Positions 1 to 8,976 of a DNA stretch of 64,000 bases are shown here, piece after piece. Made by a program: the position numbers and the translations under genes. Source of the DNA: Butyrivibrio fibrisolvens (lineage in GTDB: Bacteria > Bacillota > Clostridia > Lachnospirales > Lachnospiraceae); assembly GCF_037113525.1 (NCBI RefSeq), contig NZ_CP146963.1:4526001-4590000 (forward strand), written 5' to 3'. Under the pieces are notes generated by a model, which saw only the letters and a program-made list of their open reading frames with translations, was not told where the DNA came from and did no database searches. Position 1 is the stretch's first letter, and every line of letters starts with the position of its first letter.

Positions 1-24
1 TTGCTTATGGCAAAGCAATTTTAT
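1..24 (+). terminator. Probable terminator of a gene left of the window
   Basis: A TTGCTT/AAGCAA stem with a short loop is followed by TTTTATAT. This looks like the end of a transcript from a gene that lies before the window. It is incomplete on the left side, so the stem may be longer. Confidence 0.35.
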
Positions 25-67
25 ATAAAATTTTCATCTGGCAATATTTTTGGTATGAGGGGATATT

Positions 68-1843
68 ATGAAAATCAAAAAAAGACAATCGGCAATGAGG
101 TGGTTTTATTCCTACCTCAAAAAGTACACGTGGAAGGTTGCCCTGGGACTTATCCTTGTGACAGCTACTTCCATTCTGGCAATCATCAACCCCAGAATTA
201 CAGGCTTTATCGTAGACGATATCATCGGCGATGGCAAAAACATCAGGATGGATCTTCTTCCAAAGTTCCTTCTTCTGATGATAGGCATCACACTTATACG
301 AGCTATCTTCAGACTTATTTTCCTGTATCTGTTCGAGACAGCATCACAGGATATGCTCTATGACATGCGTGATGGCGTATACAGAAATCTTCTTGAGAAG
401 GACTTTGCCTTCTATAACAGAAGCAGGACCGGCGACCTTATGAGCAGACAGACAGGTGACATGATGGCGATCCGCCATTTCGTTGCCTTTGTTATTTACA
501 ACATTTATGAAAATGTCCTTCTGTTCACTATCGCTTTGTTCATGATCTTCTCTGTTGACTTCAGGATAGGTCTTGCCATGATCCTTGTTCTTCCTATAAC
601 AGCTTTTATGACTTACTCACAGTCCAAGACCATAAAGCCTAAGTTCATGAACATAAGAGACAAGTTCTCATCTCTTAATGCCTTTGTTCAAGAGAACATA
701 AGCGGTAACAGAGTCGTAAGAGCCTTCGCCAAGGAAGAGTACGAGATCGAGAAATTCGATAAGGAAAATGCCCAGTACAAAGAAGCTGAGCTTGAAGCTG
801 CAAGAGTATGGACCAAATATGTGCCTATATTTATGCTCCTTTCAAACATGCTCACCTTCATCCTCATGGTAGCAGGTGGTATCATGTGCATTTATGGTTA
901 CATGTCACTTGGTAACCTCGTTATGATCAACAGCTATCTGTGGATGCTCAATAACCCTCTTCAGTTTATGGGCTGGCTCATTAATGACTACCACAGATTT
1001 ACAACTTCTGTAGAAAAGATATACCAGACTATCACTCAAAAACCTGATATCCAGACTCCCCGCTATCCTAAGGAAGTCGATAAGATCAAGGGCGAAGTCG
1101 AGTTTAGAAACGTATCCTACACAGTTGATGATGAACCTGTCCTTCATGATGTAAGCTTCCACATAAAGCCGGGTCAGACAGTAGGTATCATCGGTGCAAC
1201 AGGCTCAGGTAAGTCAACTATCATGAACCTTATGTGCAGATTCTTTGATACAACCAAGGGTGAAGTCCTTATGGACGGCATCAATGTTAAAGACCTTGAT
1301 CTTCACAGGCTACGTGATGGTATCGGTATTGCTATGCAGGATATATTTCTTTTCTCAGATACTATCGAGGGTAATATTGCTTATGCAGACCCTGACTGCC
1401 CGTTTGAGAAGGTTAAGTGGGCTGCAAAGATGGCTGATGCTGATGACTTCATCACCAAGATGGATGATGGATATGACACAGTTGTCGGTGAAAGAGGTGT
1501 AGGTCTTTCCGGTGGTCAGCGTCAGAGGATCTCTCTTGCAAGAGCACTTCTCAAAGAGCCGTCTATCCTGATCCTTGATGATACAACATCTGCTGTTGAT
1601 ATGGAGACAGAAGCTGAGATCCAGCGCGATCTAAAAAAGCTTAACGGACATACTGTATTCATCATCGCTCACCGCATATCTTCGATCAAAGATGCTGATG
1701 TGATCCTTGTTGTTGAGAACGGCCGCATATCCGAGTCCGGAACTCACGATGAACTTATTGCCAAAGATGGCTATTACAAGAAGGTATTCGAACATCAGTA
1801 CGGTGAATTCGATGAGATCATGAAAAGAAAGGAGACCGCATAA
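68..1843 (+). CDS. ABC exporter, subunit A of a heterodimer (permease plus ATPase)
   Basis: Fused half-transporter of 591 residues. A six-helix membrane domain covers about residues 20-310 and the nucleotide-binding domain about 340-585. Walker A GATGSGKST is near residue 375, signature LSGGQ near 479, and the switch histidine is in IIAHRISS. Walker B reads LILDD where the catalytic glutamate is usual (LILDE), so this site is probably degenerate, as in heterodimeric exporters of the TM287/288 and BmrCD type. AGGGGATATT precedes the ATG. The next gene overlaps by one base (TAATG), so the two are coupled and presumably form one exporter for drugs, lipids or peptides. The substrate cannot be told from sequence. 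Confidence 0.9.
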   Translation: MKIKKRQSAMRWFYSYLKKYTWKVALGLILVTATSILAIINPRITGFIVDDIIGDGKNIRMDLLPKFLLLMIGITLIRAIFRLIFLYLFETASQDMLYDMRDGVYRNLLEKDFAFYNRSRTGDLMSRQTGDMMAIRHFVAFVIYNIYENVLLFTIALFMIFSVDFRIGLAMILVLPITAFMTYSQSKTIKPKFMNIRDKFSSLNAFVQENISGNRVVRAFAKEEYEIEKFDKENAQYKEAELEAARVWTKYVPIFMLLSNMLTFILMVAGGIMCIYGYMSLGNLVMINSYLWMLNNPLQFMGWLINDYHRFTTSVEKIYQTITQKPDIQTPRYPKEVDKIKGEVEFRNVSYTVDDEPVLHDVSFHIKPGQTVGIIGATGSGKSTIMNLMCRFFDTTKGEVLMDGINVKDLDLHRLRDGIGIAMQDIFLFSDTIEGNIAYADPDCPFEKVKWAAKMADADDFITKMDDGYDTVVGERGVGLSGGQRQRISLARALLKEPSILILDDTTSAVDMETEAEIQRDLKKLNGHTVFIIAHRISSIKDADVILVVENGRISESGTHDELIAKDGYYKKVFEHQYGEFDEIMKRKETA

Positions 1844-3660
1844 TGGCCAGAAATAAAATTGAACAAGACGAAGAACTGGAAAGCGGTTTTGACATAAACC
1901 AGCTCAAAAGACTGGCGCACTATGTCGGCTCCTATAAAAAGGATCTGACTATCGCCGTTATCATAATGGTAATATCAAGTGCCATTTCCATGCTCATTCC
2001 TCTTTTTATGAAGAATGTCATGGATATCATCTCAGATACTGTTTACAACAATGTATATACACCGGATAAGGCTGTCCGCCTTATTATAATCAATGCTATC
2101 CTGGCGCTCCTTGTAGGTATAACCTGTGCTGTCATCATGAAGTACAAGATCAAACTTACATCAAGAGTTGGTCAGGGCGTCATCTATAACCTTAGGCGCG
2201 AGCTCTTTGTACATCTGCAAAAGCTCCCCTTTTCCTACTACGATGATAAGCCTCACGGCAAGATTCAGGTTAGGGTTGTTAACTATGTTAATAATCTAAG
2301 CGATCTTCTGTCCAATGGTATCGTTAATACCATTACAGATATGTTCTCGCTTGTATTCATCCTGATATTCATGCTGATGCTGAATGTAAGATTTACTCTT
2401 ATATGCCTGTGCGGTCTTCCAATACTTACTGCTATCATCCTTTTTGTAAAAAACAGACAGAGAAGAGCCTGGCAGATACAGAGTAATAAACAGTCAAACC
2501 TCAATGCTTACATAGCAGAAAGTATCAACGGAATCAGGGTCACACAGTCTTTTGTCAGAGAAGATACTAATACAGTTCTTTTCAACAGGCTCAACAAAGA
2601 ATCAAGAAGCGCATGGATGAACGCGGTTAAATATAACTTCATCTTAAGCCCTGTTATAGAGAATATTACGGTTATCACGACCTCTGTTATCTATGTTCTA
2701 GGTATTGGCTGGCTTACACACGGAGAAACTGCTATCACAGTTGGTCTCTTAACTGCCTTCGTCGGATATGTTTCAAGATTCTGGCAGCCTATTATGACAC
2801 TGGCAAACTTTTATAATTCGCTTCTTACAGCAATTTCCTATCTTGAACGTATCTTTGAGACCATTGACGCTCCGATAACAGTTAAGGATAATGAAGGCGC
2901 CAAGGAAATGCCTGAGATAAAGGGCGATGTAGAATTCCAGAATGTTAGCTTTGCTTATGACGACGGAGTTGAGATCCTTCACGATGTAAGCTTCAAAGTT
3001 GGTGCAGGACAGTCCTATGCTATAGTAGGTCCTACCGGAGCAGGTAAATCTACTATCGTTAACCTTATCAGCAGATTCTATAACGTTGAAAGCGGCAAGG
3101 TTCTTATTGATGGAACTGATATAAGTGATGTTACCATTAAGTCCCTACGTCAGCAGATGGGCGTTATGATGCAGGACAGCTTCATCTTCTCCGGAACCAT
3201 AATGGACAATATTCGTTATGGTAATAAAGATGCTACTGACGAAGAAGTAATAGCTGCTGCCAAAACCGTATGTGCTCACGACTTTATCAAAGGCCTTGAA
3301 GACGGATATAACACACAGGTCAATGAAAGAGGAAGCAGACTCTCTGCAGGTCAGAGACAGCTTATATCCTTTGCAAGAGCTGTTCTTGCTAACCCAAAGA
3401 TCCTGATACTTGATGAAGCAACTTCCAGTATTGATACTGAGACAGAGATCCTTCTTCAGAAAGGTCTTCAGGAAATGCTTAAAGGTAGAACTTCTTTCAT
3501 CATTGCTCACAGACTTAGTACTATCAAGAATGCAACCTGCATCATGTATGTAGATGATGGTAAGATCCAGGAGAAGGGTTCTCACGAAGAGCTCTTAAAG
3601 ATACCTGGCGGATACTACCACAATCTCTACGACAGCCAGTACGCATTCCTTCAGGCCTGA
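1843..3660 (+). CDS. ABC exporter, subunit B of a heterodimer (permease plus ATPase)
   Basis: 605 residues with an N-terminal six-helix membrane domain and a C-terminal ATPase. Walker A GPTGAGKST starts near residue 396, and Walker B LILDEATSS keeps the catalytic glutamate. The signature is LSAGQ instead of LSGGQ, and the switch histidine is in IIAHRLST. The altered signature would face the Asp-type Walker B of subunit A, leaving one consensus and one degenerate ATP site, as family knowledge predicts for heterodimers. The start codon overlaps the stop of subunit A. A cluster of hairpins and a strong terminator follow. Confidence 0.9.
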   Translation: MARNKIEQDEELESGFDINQLKRLAHYVGSYKKDLTIAVIIMVISSAISMLIPLFMKNVMDIISDTVYNNVYTPDKAVRLIIINAILALLVGITCAVIMKYKIKLTSRVGQGVIYNLRRELFVHLQKLPFSYYDDKPHGKIQVRVVNYVNNLSDLLSNGIVNTITDMFSLVFILIFMLMLNVRFTLICLCGLPILTAIILFVKNRQRRAWQIQSNKQSNLNAYIAESINGIRVTQSFVREDTNTVLFNRLNKESRSAWMNAVKYNFILSPVIENITVITTSVIYVLGIGWLTHGETAITVGLLTAFVGYVSRFWQPIMTLANFYNSLLTAISYLERIFETIDAPITVKDNEGAKEMPEIKGDVEFQNVSFAYDDGVEILHDVSFKVGAGQSYAIVGPTGAGKSTIVNLISRFYNVESGKVLIDGTDISDVTIKSLRQQMGVMMQDSFIFSGTIMDNIRYGNKDATDEEVIAAAKTVCAHDFIKGLEDGYNTQVNERGSRLSAGQRQLISFARAVLANPKILILDEATSSIDTETEILLQKGLQEMLKGRTSFIIAHRLSTIKNATCIMYVDDGKIQEKGSHEELLKIPGGYYHNLYDSQYAFLQA

Positions 3661-3748
3661 CAGTATCTTTATAAGTTTTCTGATTTCTCTTGAAAGGTTT
3701 TATGTTTTTTAAGAGAATAAGATATATGTTTTCGCAACTTTGAATCAG

Positions 3749-3869
3749 AAATCCGCATTTACTGCGGATTTCGTAAGAAAGTGAATCGGTAGGTAAATAG
3801 GCCCAACACCGAAGGTGTTCTCAATTGGCCTATTTACATGACTTTTGGAACGAAGTGACAAAAAGTCAT
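3749..3869. repeat. Cluster of three consecutive palindromes between genes
   Basis: Three inverted repeats stand in a row. AAATCCGC/GCGGATTT is at 3749-3771. A nested cruciform GTAAATAGGCC/GGCCTATTTAC at 3793-3837 encloses AACACC/GGTGTT. ATGACTTTT/AAAAGTCAT is at 3838-3869. Together with the terminator downstream they fill most of the 316-bp gap between the exporter and the protease gene. No reading frame is seen here. They could be REP-like elements or extra terminator stems. Confidence 0.5.
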
Positions 3870-3887
3870 AAGATTTTATTCAAAAGC

Positions 3888-3940
3888 AAAAGCCATTTTG
3901 AGGTTTCAATATGATTCCTCAAAATGGCTTTTATATTTTT
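3888..3940. terminator. Bidirectional rho-independent terminator
   Basis: A perfect 16-bp stem (3888-3903 with 3917-3932) is flanked by a T-rich tract on the plus side and by GGCTTTTGCTTTTG when read on the minus strand. It ends the plus-strand exporter operon and the minus-strand protease gene, which converge here. Confidence 0.85.
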
Positions 3941-3976
3941 TATGTAAGGAAGGGTATTATTTACAATTCATAAGAC

Positions 3977-5509
3977 TTAGAATCCGAAGTCGTCTCCGCC
4001 GTCGCTTCCGTCATCTTCTTCATCGTCTCCATCATCAGGGTTCTCTTCGTCGTAGCCGTCTCCGTCATCGTAGTCGTCTCCATCATCGTAATCGTCGCCG
4101 TCTTCGTAGTCGTCGTCGTCTTCGTAGTCGTCTGAACCCTTGTTATCATCATCAGAGTCCTTCTTGTCATCTGATTTCTTGTCGTCATCTTTACTGCTTG
4201 AATTACTTGATTTCTGCTCTTTAAGTGTAACTTCTACTTCAACTTCTTCGTATCCGTTACTGCCTTTTCTAAGAACTGTGATCTTGATTGTCTGTCCAGC
4301 TTCATAATATGCCATGTTGGTATCAAGATCTGTTCTGGAAGCAATTTTTGCATCTTCAATCTGAATAATGATATCACCAACTTCAAGACCTGCTTCATCT
4401 GCAGCACTTCCGCTGTCAACTGATGAGATATATGCACCTTCAACACCTGTAGGTGTGTATGCTGTTACGCCAAGAACACCTCTGTTGTCTTTGCTTGCTT
4501 TCTGTTTTGATCCGGACTCCATAAGGCCATCAATGATAGGCTTAGCTACTGAGATCGGAATAGCATATCCCATACCTTCCGCATCGGAAGTTACAGCTTT
4601 TCTTGAGTTAATTCCGATAAGCTGTCCCTTTGAGTTTAATAAAGCTCCACCGGAGTTACCGTGGTTAATAGACGCATCTGTCTGAATGAATATTGCTTCA
4701 GATCCATCCTCATTAAGGAGTTTTCTGTTTAAAGCACTGATAACACCTACTGTAACTGACTGGCCCTGACCAAGAGCATTACCGATCGCAATTGCAGGCT
4801 CACCAAGTTTTAATGTATCAGAATCGCCTATTTCTACAAAAGCAATTGCGTTCATAGTTGCATCATCTATTTCTGAAAGAGGTACAGCTATAACTGCAAG
4901 ATCCATTCCGGAGTTAGTACCTTTGATATAAGCTTTTTTAGTTGTACCATTTACAAAATTTACTGAAAGGTCATCTGCATTTTCAACTACGTGGTTATTA
5001 GAAACGATCAAAAGCTCTGTATCATTCTGACCGAGAATAACTCCTGAGCCTGAACCACCACTAAGGCCCTCTCCTTCTTCATAACCATATTCTTCAAGGT
5101 CAACCATAAATGTATTATCTATACTAACGATAGAAGGCATAACCTTATCGATCAGTGCAGATACATCTGTTGCAACAACCAGGGGCTCTTCTGTTTTATT
5201 AGCATCATCTGCATTTTCAGTAGTAGCAACTTCTTCATTTTTATCCTTGCTTTCAAGAAGTCCCTTTAATGAGATGTCTTTGCTCTTAGCAACATATACA
5301 GCACCGGTTCCAAGTCCTGCTACAAGTAAAAGAGCTATAAAAGAAACTAATATCTTTTTACCCTTTTTCTTCTTTTTAGGAGGATTATTATCATATCCGG
5401 CATACTGATATCCATTATTCTGCATTCCATTATTAACAGAATAATTAGCGCCTGTATTGCCGTATGTACCTGCGCCCTGTGTGTAATTATTATCTTTTAC
5501 TTCGTTCAT
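3977..5509 (-). CDS. htrA: HtrA/DegP-like membrane-anchored serine protease with acidic tail
   Basis: 510 residues. A short cytoplasmic N-terminus rich in Asn, Gly and Tyr and a KKKKKGKK stop signal precede one membrane segment (about 52-74). The trypsin-like domain has the triad His173 (NNHVV), Asp203 (MDLAV) and Ser286 (GNSGG). A single PDZ domain covers about 345-430. The family degrades misfolded proteins outside the membrane. Unusually, residues 440-510 are almost entirely Asp, Glu, Ser, Gly and Tyr in short DDYDDG-like repeats, a tail not needed for protease activity. AGGGGAATAAC precedes the ATG. It sits alone between terminators and the small gene upstream. Confidence 0.92.
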   Translation of the reverse strand: MNEVKDNNYTQGAGTYGNTGANYSVNNGMQNNGYQYAGYDNNPPKKKKKGKKILVSFIALLLVAGLGTGAVYVAKSKDISLKGLLESKDKNEEVATTENADDANKTEEPLVVATDVSALIDKVMPSIVSIDNTFMVDLEEYGYEEGEGLSGGSGSGVILGQNDTELLIVSNNHVVENADDLSVNFVNGTTKKAYIKGTNSGMDLAVIAVPLSEIDDATMNAIAFVEIGDSDTLKLGEPAIAIGNALGQGQSVTVGVISALNRKLLNEDGSEAIFIQTDASINHGNSGGALLNSKGQLIGINSRKAVTSDAEGMGYAIPISVAKPIIDGLMESGSKQKASKDNRGVLGVTAYTPTGVEGAYISSVDSGSAADEAGLEVGDIIIQIEDAKIASRTDLDTNMAYYEAGQTIKITVLRKGSNGYEEVEVEVTLKEQKSSNSSSKDDDKKSDDKKDSDDDNKGSDDYEDDDDYEDGDDYDDGDDYDDGDGYDEENPDDGDDEEDDGSDGGDDFGF

Positions 5510-5532
5510 GTTATTCCCCTTTCATGCCCGGT

Positions 5533-5799
5533 TTAATCTTCTTCAATAACACATATTTCCATATAATCAAATGGAACTTCTTCTATAAAACTGTCCTGAG
5601 TGAATCTGCATTTACTATGCCTCTTGAAGTCATTTACGTTAACCCCAAGCCAGATAGGTTTGGGAAGATCCATCTCATAGCATGCCTTTTCAAGACTCCC
5701 CATAACTTTATGTGTTCTGGTATCATCGTCGTCATTGCATATGACTGTATCTTTTTGCATGTGATTATCTTTGAATAATCTGACCCATAATCTAAACAT
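5533..5799 (-). CDS. Small conserved hypothetical protein of Clostridia
   Basis: About 88 residues, rich in charged and aromatic residues, with no signal peptide or membrane segment. The pattern FRLW..., KDTVIC, THKV, FKRH, RFTQDSFIEE resembles a short protein I recall as widespread in Lachnospiraceae, but I know no function for it. A TTG nine bases upstream (5808) could also start the frame, but AAGGA then sits only about two bases away. The ATG at 5799 has a workable ten-base spacing and is preferred. It lies 23 bases before htrA on the same strand, so both may share a transcript. Confidence 0.75.
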   Translation of the reverse strand: MFRLWVRLFKDNHMQKDTVICNDDDDTRTHKVMGSLEKACYEMDLPKPIWLGVNVNDFKRHSKCRFTQDSFIEEVPFDYMEICVIEED

Positions 5800-5808
5800 T
5801 TTCTTCAA

Positions 5809-6040
5809 TTCCTTCCCGTGCTTATATTACTTTGCACCAAAACGAAGAAAAATGCAATCTGGATTTTGCTAACTCTATATATGAATGAGCATAGATAAGC
5901 TTGTTTATATATTATCACCCTACTATAAAAAAGTTCTCTTATACGACGAACGGTATATTTGATATGATAAAGCGTCATTATTAGTAGAAAACAGGTATCC
6001 GATTCCTGTTTATAAATGCGCTTACAGAACTATTAATGTC
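5809..6040. other. Intergenic region with one hairpin
   Basis: The 5' side of the small gene is AT-rich and contains no reading frame. The only clear structure is AAACAGG/CCTGTTT with a nine-base loop at about 5989-6011. I could not pick a convincing promoter. Confidence 0.3.
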
Positions 6041-6114
6041 AAAAAAGGCTTTGCATGATGATATGTTTAGAAATACAGGGATGTATTTCTAAACATATCA
6101 ATCTGCAAAGCCTT
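6041..6114 (-). terminator. galE terminator with a long nested stem
   Basis: Read on the minus strand, an outer stem (6104-6114 with 6045-6055) encloses a perfect 18-bp stem (6060-6077 with 6082-6099, loop GGGA on the plus strand) and is followed by TTTTTT. This is far longer than a usual terminator. The inner core AGAAATACA/TGTATTTCT recurs after the next gene upstream. Confidence 0.8.
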
Positions 6115-6155
6115 AGTATATCATTTATATCTTTTTTGACAGATCGAACTATCGA

Positions 6156-7172
6156 TCAGTCTTCGTATCCATTAGGATTGTTCTTCTGCCATCTCCATGA
6201 ATCCTCGCACATTTCACGGATGCCGTTCTCAGCCTTCCAGCCAAGTTCTCTCTCGGCCTTCTCTGCGTTTGAATAACATGTAGCGATATCGCCGGCTCTT
6301 CTTGGAGCAATTTCGTAAGGGATCTTAACGCCATTAGCTTCTTCGAAGTTCTTAACAATATCGAGAACGCTGTAGCCAACACCTGTTCCAAGGTTGTAGA
6401 GCGAAAGACCTGTTCCAGGCTCAAGCTTCTTAAGCGCCTTAACATGTCCCTTAGCAAGGTCAACTACGTGGATATAGTCACGAACACCTGTTCCGTCAGG
6501 AGTATCGTAGTCATCACCAAATACGCTAAGGTGATCAAGCTTACCTACAGCAACCTGTGTGATATAAGGCATAAGGTTGTTAGGAATACCGTTAGGATTT
6601 TCACCCATGGTACCAGACTTGTGAGCTCCGATAGGATTGAAGTATCTAAGAAGTACTACATTCCATTCATTGTCTGCTTTCTGGATATCTGAAAGTATCT
6701 GCTCAAGCATGTGCTTGGTCCATCCGTAAGGATTTGTGCATACTCCCTTAGGGCATTCCTCTGTGATCGGAATGATGGCAGGATCGCCATAAACTGTAGC
6801 TGATGAAGAGAAGATGATGTTTTTAACATTATGCTTCTTCATTTCATCAAGAAGTGTTAATGTTCCTGATATGTTATTTTCATAGTATTCCCAAGGCTTC
6901 TGAACTGATTCGCCAACAGCCTTAAGTCCTGCAAAGTGAATAACAGCATCGATCTTTTCCTGTGAAAAGATCTTCTCAAGATCTTCACGATTTCTTATAT
7001 CAGCTTTGTAAAAAGGAACCTTCTTACCTGTTATAGCTTCAACTCTGTCAAGAACCTTCATGGAAGAGTTGCTAAGGTTGTCCATTACTACAACATCATA
7101 TCCGGCATTCTGCAGCTCTACTACTGTATGACTGCCGATATATCCTGTTCCACCTGTTACTAAAATTGTCAT
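6156..7172 (-). CDS. galE: UDP-glucose 4-epimerase
   Basis: 338 residues, the normal length for GalE, an extended short-chain dehydrogenase that interconverts UDP-glucose and UDP-galactose with bound NAD. The Rossmann motif [10 protein letters not shown] is at residues 6-15. The catalytic Ser124 (SSSAT), Tyr149 and Lys153 (PYGWTK) are all present. It serves galactose catabolism and makes UDP-galactose for surface polysaccharides. It is followed by its own terminator and preceded by a nucleotide-sugar gene in the same direction with its own terminator, so it is probably a single-gene transcript. Confidence 0.95.
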   Translation of the reverse strand: MTILVTGGTGYIGSHTVVELQNAGYDVVVMDNLSNSSMKVLDRVEAITGKKVPFYKADIRNREDLEKIFSQEKIDAVIHFAGLKAVGESVQKPWEYYENNISGTLTLLDEMKKHNVKNIIFSSSATVYGDPAIIPITEECPKGVCTNPYGWTKHMLEQILSDIQKADNEWNVVLLRYFNPIGAHKSGTMGENPNGIPNNLMPYITQVAVGKLDHLSVFGDDYDTPDGTGVRDYIHVVDLAKGHVKALKKLEPGTGLSLYNLGTGVGYSVLDIVKNFEEANGVKIPYEIAPRRAGDIATCYSNAEKAERELGWKAENGIREMCEDSWRWQKNNPNGYED

Positions 7173-7350
7173 AATGTTTTCCTCCTAAGAGTGCATAAAA
7201 AGCTCAATCTGATCAAATACTTCAAAACTTGTTCTTATGCATGAATTATAAATGTCAGCCATTATATCTTCAATAACAACATGTTATTTAAAGCTGTCAA
7301 AATGTTAAATGCATTTTCATTTTCAAAAATGCCTCTCTATATACGATAAA

Positions 7351-7403
7351 AGCCATATTATGATTCCTGAAGACCTACTTGTCTTTGGAATCATATTATG
7401 GCT
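7351..7403 (-). terminator. Terminator after the UDP-sugar pyrophosphorylase gene
   Basis: A perfect 17-bp stem (7351-7367 with 7387-7403) is followed on the minus strand by TTTATC. It lies about 80 bases after the stop codon and ends that transcript. The gap between galE and the pyrophosphorylase otherwise holds only the hairpin described next. Confidence 0.75.
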
Positions 7404-7443
7404 ACTAACCATTTTATTCTATGTACGATTACAGGATGTAATT

Positions 7444-7482
7444 TGTACATGTCCAGAAATACATGGATGTATTTCTATGTAC
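7444..7482 (-). repeat. Palindrome directly after the pyrophosphorylase stop codon
   Basis: GTACAT, then AGAAATACAT/ATGTATTTCT with a two-base centre, then ATGTAC, form a nearly perfect stem immediately after the stop codon. The core is the same as in the galE terminator at 6060-6099. It is not followed by a T run, so it is not a terminator by itself. Confidence 0.6.
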
Positions 7483-7483
7483 C

Positions 7484-8713
7484 TTATAGCTCTATACCAT
7501 TAAGCTTGCAAAGCTCTCTAGCTGACTCTACTGAATCAACACCTGTAGGGTTCTTTATCGGTGCAAACTCTTTCTCTCTTACAACTTCATAAGGAAGACA
7601 TGAATCAAGCATATGGATCATATCAAGAACGAGCTGCTCGAACTTACATCCGTTTGGCTTTTCAGGCTTAACAAGATTTGCATTCTCATCGATATATGGA
7701 ATCTTCTTCTCAACTACGTGAAGAGGAAGTTCTTTTGAAGCGATCTCTTCAAGAGCCTTTTCATTGAAAAGATAGTTAAGGATTACACCGAAGTTATATG
7801 CAGGATCACCGTTTTCATCCTTAGCATCCATCATCTCCTGTGAAAGTTCGTAATATTCTACGATTGATGGTCTGCCATCTTCAAGGCACATAACGCCAAC
7901 CTTCTCATCAGGAGCGTTCTTCTTAACAACCTTGGCACCAACGCTAACTCCGCGCTTAACTGTAGCACCAACGAAGCAAGGATCACAGATTCTCTGAAGT
8001 ACGTTATCTACAGCAAATACATCGATCCATTCAATGCCTTCTGCATGGATGACATCAAGAAGGCCTGCTCTGATCATTGATGAGAACCATCCTGCATTAC
8101 CATTAGGAGATGTAGAGATACGGTCCTTGCCTTCCATGTAAACTTTTCCGTTGTAGTCAGAAGCCGGTGCCATATCCTGTTTAAAGAATGTTACCTTATC
8201 CTTTGGATAGCCAAAGAAGTTCTTCTCTGTAAGGAAATTTACTGTAGCTTCATGATTCTTTTCACTAGTCATTATGAAAAGATGGATGAATGCGCCGCCT
8301 GCTGCGTTAACGCTATCCATAAGATTTTCAAATAGTCTCTGGAAAATATATACATTCTTGGTAAGACCAATATCAAACATTCCCTTTGGATTGTCTGAAC
8401 CAAGACGAGTTCCCATACCACCTGCAAGAAGAACTGCTGCTGTCTTGCCTGCCTTTATTGTCTCAATACCGATTCTCTCAAACTCTTCTCTTGAAGCCTC
8501 GATCTCAGGAAGCTGCATTGCTGCAAGTGGAGAGAATTCTCCACGGTTTCCACCCTTTCCAAGTTCGCTGCACTTAGAAAGAACTTCAAAATCTGTTTCA
8601 TCGATCTGCTGAAGAAGAGCAGCCTTGCTTTCTTCGGAAAGTTCATCATAATATTTGAGAACGTGTTCCTGGTTATATTTTGCAAGCTTTTCTTTAGCCT
8701 GTTCGTAATTCAT
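7484..8713 (-). CDS. UDP-sugar pyrophosphorylase (eukaryotic-type UDPGP/UAP family)
   Basis: 409 residues. The nucleotide-binding signature LAGGMGTRLG (96-105) followed by Lys110 in NPKGMFDIG marks the UDPGP family, which includes eukaryotic UDP-GlcNAc pyrophosphorylase and UDP-glucose pyrophosphorylase, not the bacterial GlmU or GalU type. It joins UTP to a sugar 1-phosphate. Which sugar (GlcNAc, GalNAc, Glc or Gal) cannot be fixed from sequence. Its position upstream of galE on the same strand fits nucleotide-sugar supply. It has a good GGAGGTAAG site before the ATG. Confidence 0.85.
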   Translation of the reverse strand: MNYEQAKEKLAKYNQEHVLKYYDELSEESKAALLQQIDETDFEVLSKCSELGKGGNRGEFSPLAAMQLPEIEASREEFERIGIETIKAGKTAAVLLAGGMGTRLGSDNPKGMFDIGLTKNVYIFQRLFENLMDSVNAAGGAFIHLFIMTSEKNHEATVNFLTEKNFFGYPKDKVTFFKQDMAPASDYNGKVYMEGKDRISTSPNGNAGWFSSMIRAGLLDVIHAEGIEWIDVFAVDNVLQRICDPCFVGATVKRGVSVGAKVVKKNAPDEKVGVMCLEDGRPSIVEYYELSQEMMDAKDENGDPAYNFGVILNYLFNEKALEEIASKELPLHVVEKKIPYIDENANLVKPEKPNGCKFEQLVLDMIHMLDSCLPYEVVREKEFAPIKNPTGVDSVESARELCKLNGIEL

Positions 8714-8919
8714 ATTTCACTTACCTCCAAACACCCTTTTTCATATTAAGTTTCCCATAATATTGTATCCGAAAACTCCAGTCAGGACTATTATTCGTTT
8801 ATCTGTCCTAGCTAATAGCATAGCTATTCCAAAGCTCCTGTTGTTTTCAAAATCGCCTATATACTTTATCACATTTTTCGTAAAGTTTCCACTTTTATTG
8901 CGCAAATACAGTTTTTGTC

Positions 8920-8960
8920 AAAAAAAGAGCTGCGACACACTGATATGTGCCACAGCTCTT
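8920..8960 (-). terminator. Terminator of the lysozyme gene
   Basis: An AAGAGCTG/CAGCTCTT stem is followed by TTTTTTT on the minus strand just after the GH25 stop codon. This is a typical intrinsic terminator. Confidence 0.85.
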
Positions 8961-8976
8961 CATAAGTCATATAGTT

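Noticed and set aside
1..363. 120-codon frame at the window start
   Set aside because: It overlaps the ABC exporter gene in another frame, has no ribosome site, and is not protein-like.
3898..4224. Arg/His-rich frame on the plus strand
   Set aside because: It is the complement of the Asp/Glu repeat tail of the HtrA gene. Composition is an artefact and there is no ribosome site.
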